From contig CAJARE010000167.1 in the NCBI GenBank assembly GCA_903944255.1, forward strand, positions 1 through 7,425: DNA of 7,425 bases. Reading direction: 5' to 3'. Shown piece after piece: positions 6,834-7,425 of this stretch. The translations under genes and the position numbers were made by a program. The DNA comes from an uncultured beta proteobacterium (GTDB lineage Bacteria > Pseudomonadota > Gammaproteobacteria > Burkholderiales > Burkholderiaceae). Numbering within the stretch: position 1 is the stretch's first letter; each line of letters begins with the position of its first letter. The notes under the pieces were generated by a model, which did not search any database, was not told the origin of the DNA, and saw only the letters and a program-made list of their open reading frames with translations.

Positions 6834-7425
6834 TTATTGGCTGACACCATTTTGTGGTGAACCAGCAGCATAAGCATTAATGTTGTCAAAGGCGATTCCA
6901 AAATATGCCTCATAGTTATCTCTTTCTACAAACCCAATATGCGGTGTACACAAGCAGTTTGGCAAATGGAGTAAAGGATGATCGGCACCCAGCACAGGCT
7001 CAGATTCATAGGTATCTACTGCCGCATAAGCTGGACGCCCCTTTTTGAGACCTGCCTCAAGAGCTCCAAACTCAATTAATTCAGCACGGCTTGCATTCAC
7101 TAGCAATGAAGTGGGTTTCATTAAGCCTAAATCTTGCGCAGTAACAATGTGACGTGTTTCTTCATTCAGCCTGAGTTGTAAACAGACGATATCGCTAGTA
7201 CTAAAGAATGTCTCTTTAGAATCTGCGACTGCAAAGCCATCCTCTTGGGCCTTTTTTAGACTACTCTGGCGACCCCAAACCAAAGGTTTAGCACCAAAGG
7301 CTTTTCCCAAATGACAAATTTGTTTACCTATCCTGCCAAATCCATAAACCCCCAATACTTTGCCCGATAACTGATCGCCCAAATAGCCTTGCCATTGACC
7401 ATCTTTTAATCTAGCGACCTCTTCA
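6834..7425 (-). CDS. D-2-hydroxyacid dehydrogenase, C-terminal NAD(P)-binding part (5' end outside window)
   Basis: The last 196 residues of a D-isomer-specific 2-hydroxyacid dehydrogenase (phosphoglycerate dehydrogenase-like). The frame stays open to the right edge, so the true start lies beyond it. The segment begins with a LKDGQWQGYLG stretch typical of the region just before the Rossmann fold. Seen, counting from the first visible codon: nucleotide-binding GFGRIG (28-33); LMKPTSLLVNASRAELI (101-117) with catalytic R113; VDTYESEP (136-143) with E142; and CTPHIGF (159-165) with the acid/base H162. The R-to-E spacing of 29 residues matches E. coli SerA. After strand 2 the sequence is PLVWGRQS, with no Asp to bind the NAD ribose, which could favour NADP(H) (inference). 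The substrate is unknown: glyoxylate/hydroxypyruvate-type or another 2-oxo acid. It is the most upstream visible gene of the cluster. Confidence 0.9.
   Translation of the reverse strand, partial: EEVARLKDGQWQGYLGDQLSGKVLGVYGFGRIGKQICHLGKAFGAKPLVWGRQSSLKKAQEDGFAVADSKETFFSTSDIVCLQLRLNEETRHIVTAQDLGLMKPTSLLVNASRAELIEFGALEAGLKKGRPAYAAVDTYESEPVLGADHPLLHLPNCLCTPHIGFVERDNYEAYFGIAFDNINAYAAGSPQNGVSQ

Noticed and set aside
7380..7382. TTG at 7382 as start of the right-hand dehydrogenase
   Set aside because: The frame continues upstream to the window edge with family-like sequence, so this is an internal Leu codon.

Overview
The window reads as part of a bacterial catabolic gene cluster, most plausibly from a low-to-mid-GC member of the Burkholderiales (Polynucleobacter-like). 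The lineage is inferred from two points. There are two Bug/TctC-type periplasmic solute-binding proteins, a family greatly expanded in Burkholderiales. The base composition is also only moderate in GC, in the low-to-mid 40s percent in lines sampled by eye, which is low for that order. No marker gene fixes the genus.

All eight recognisable genes lie on the minus strand, so transcription runs from high to low coordinates. In that order they are: the C-terminal NAD(P)-binding part of a D-2-hydroxyacid dehydrogenase (6834-7425, 5' end outside the window); an acyl-CoA dehydrogenase (5643-6791); a Bug/TctC solute-binding protein (4625-5599); an MmgE/PrpD-family protein (3263-4621); a class II aldolase/adducin-family protein (2430-3215); a second Bug/TctC protein (1329-2303); a LigI-like amidohydrolase (427-1323); and the N-terminal part of a second D-2-hydroxyacid dehydrogenase (1-446, 3' end outside the window). 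Gaps run from a 20-nt overlap to about 47 bp, except for 126 bp between the aldolase-like gene and the second TctC gene. One long operon, or two operons split at that gap, would fit. No RNA gene, mobile element, CRISPR array or clear terminator was seen.

Taken together the genes suggest uptake and breakdown of one or more organic acids. The binding proteins would capture carboxylates in the periplasm. The lactonase-like amidohydrolase would open a lactone or pyrone ring, the PrpD-like protein would dehydrate, decarboxylate or isomerise a polycarboxylate, and the aldolase-like protein would cleave or decarboxylate a hydroxy- or oxo-acid. The dehydrogenases would interconvert 2-oxo and 2-hydroxy acids, and the flavoprotein would oxidise an acyl-CoA. 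The substrate cannot be read from the sequence, and this pathway is inference. Two enzymes differ from the textbook active site of their superfamily: the acyl-CoA dehydrogenase has Gly where MCAD has its catalytic Glu, with a candidate replacement Glu elsewhere, and the class II aldolase homologue lacks the usual acid/base Glu but keeps its metal-binding histidines. These are the main clues for anyone assigning function.
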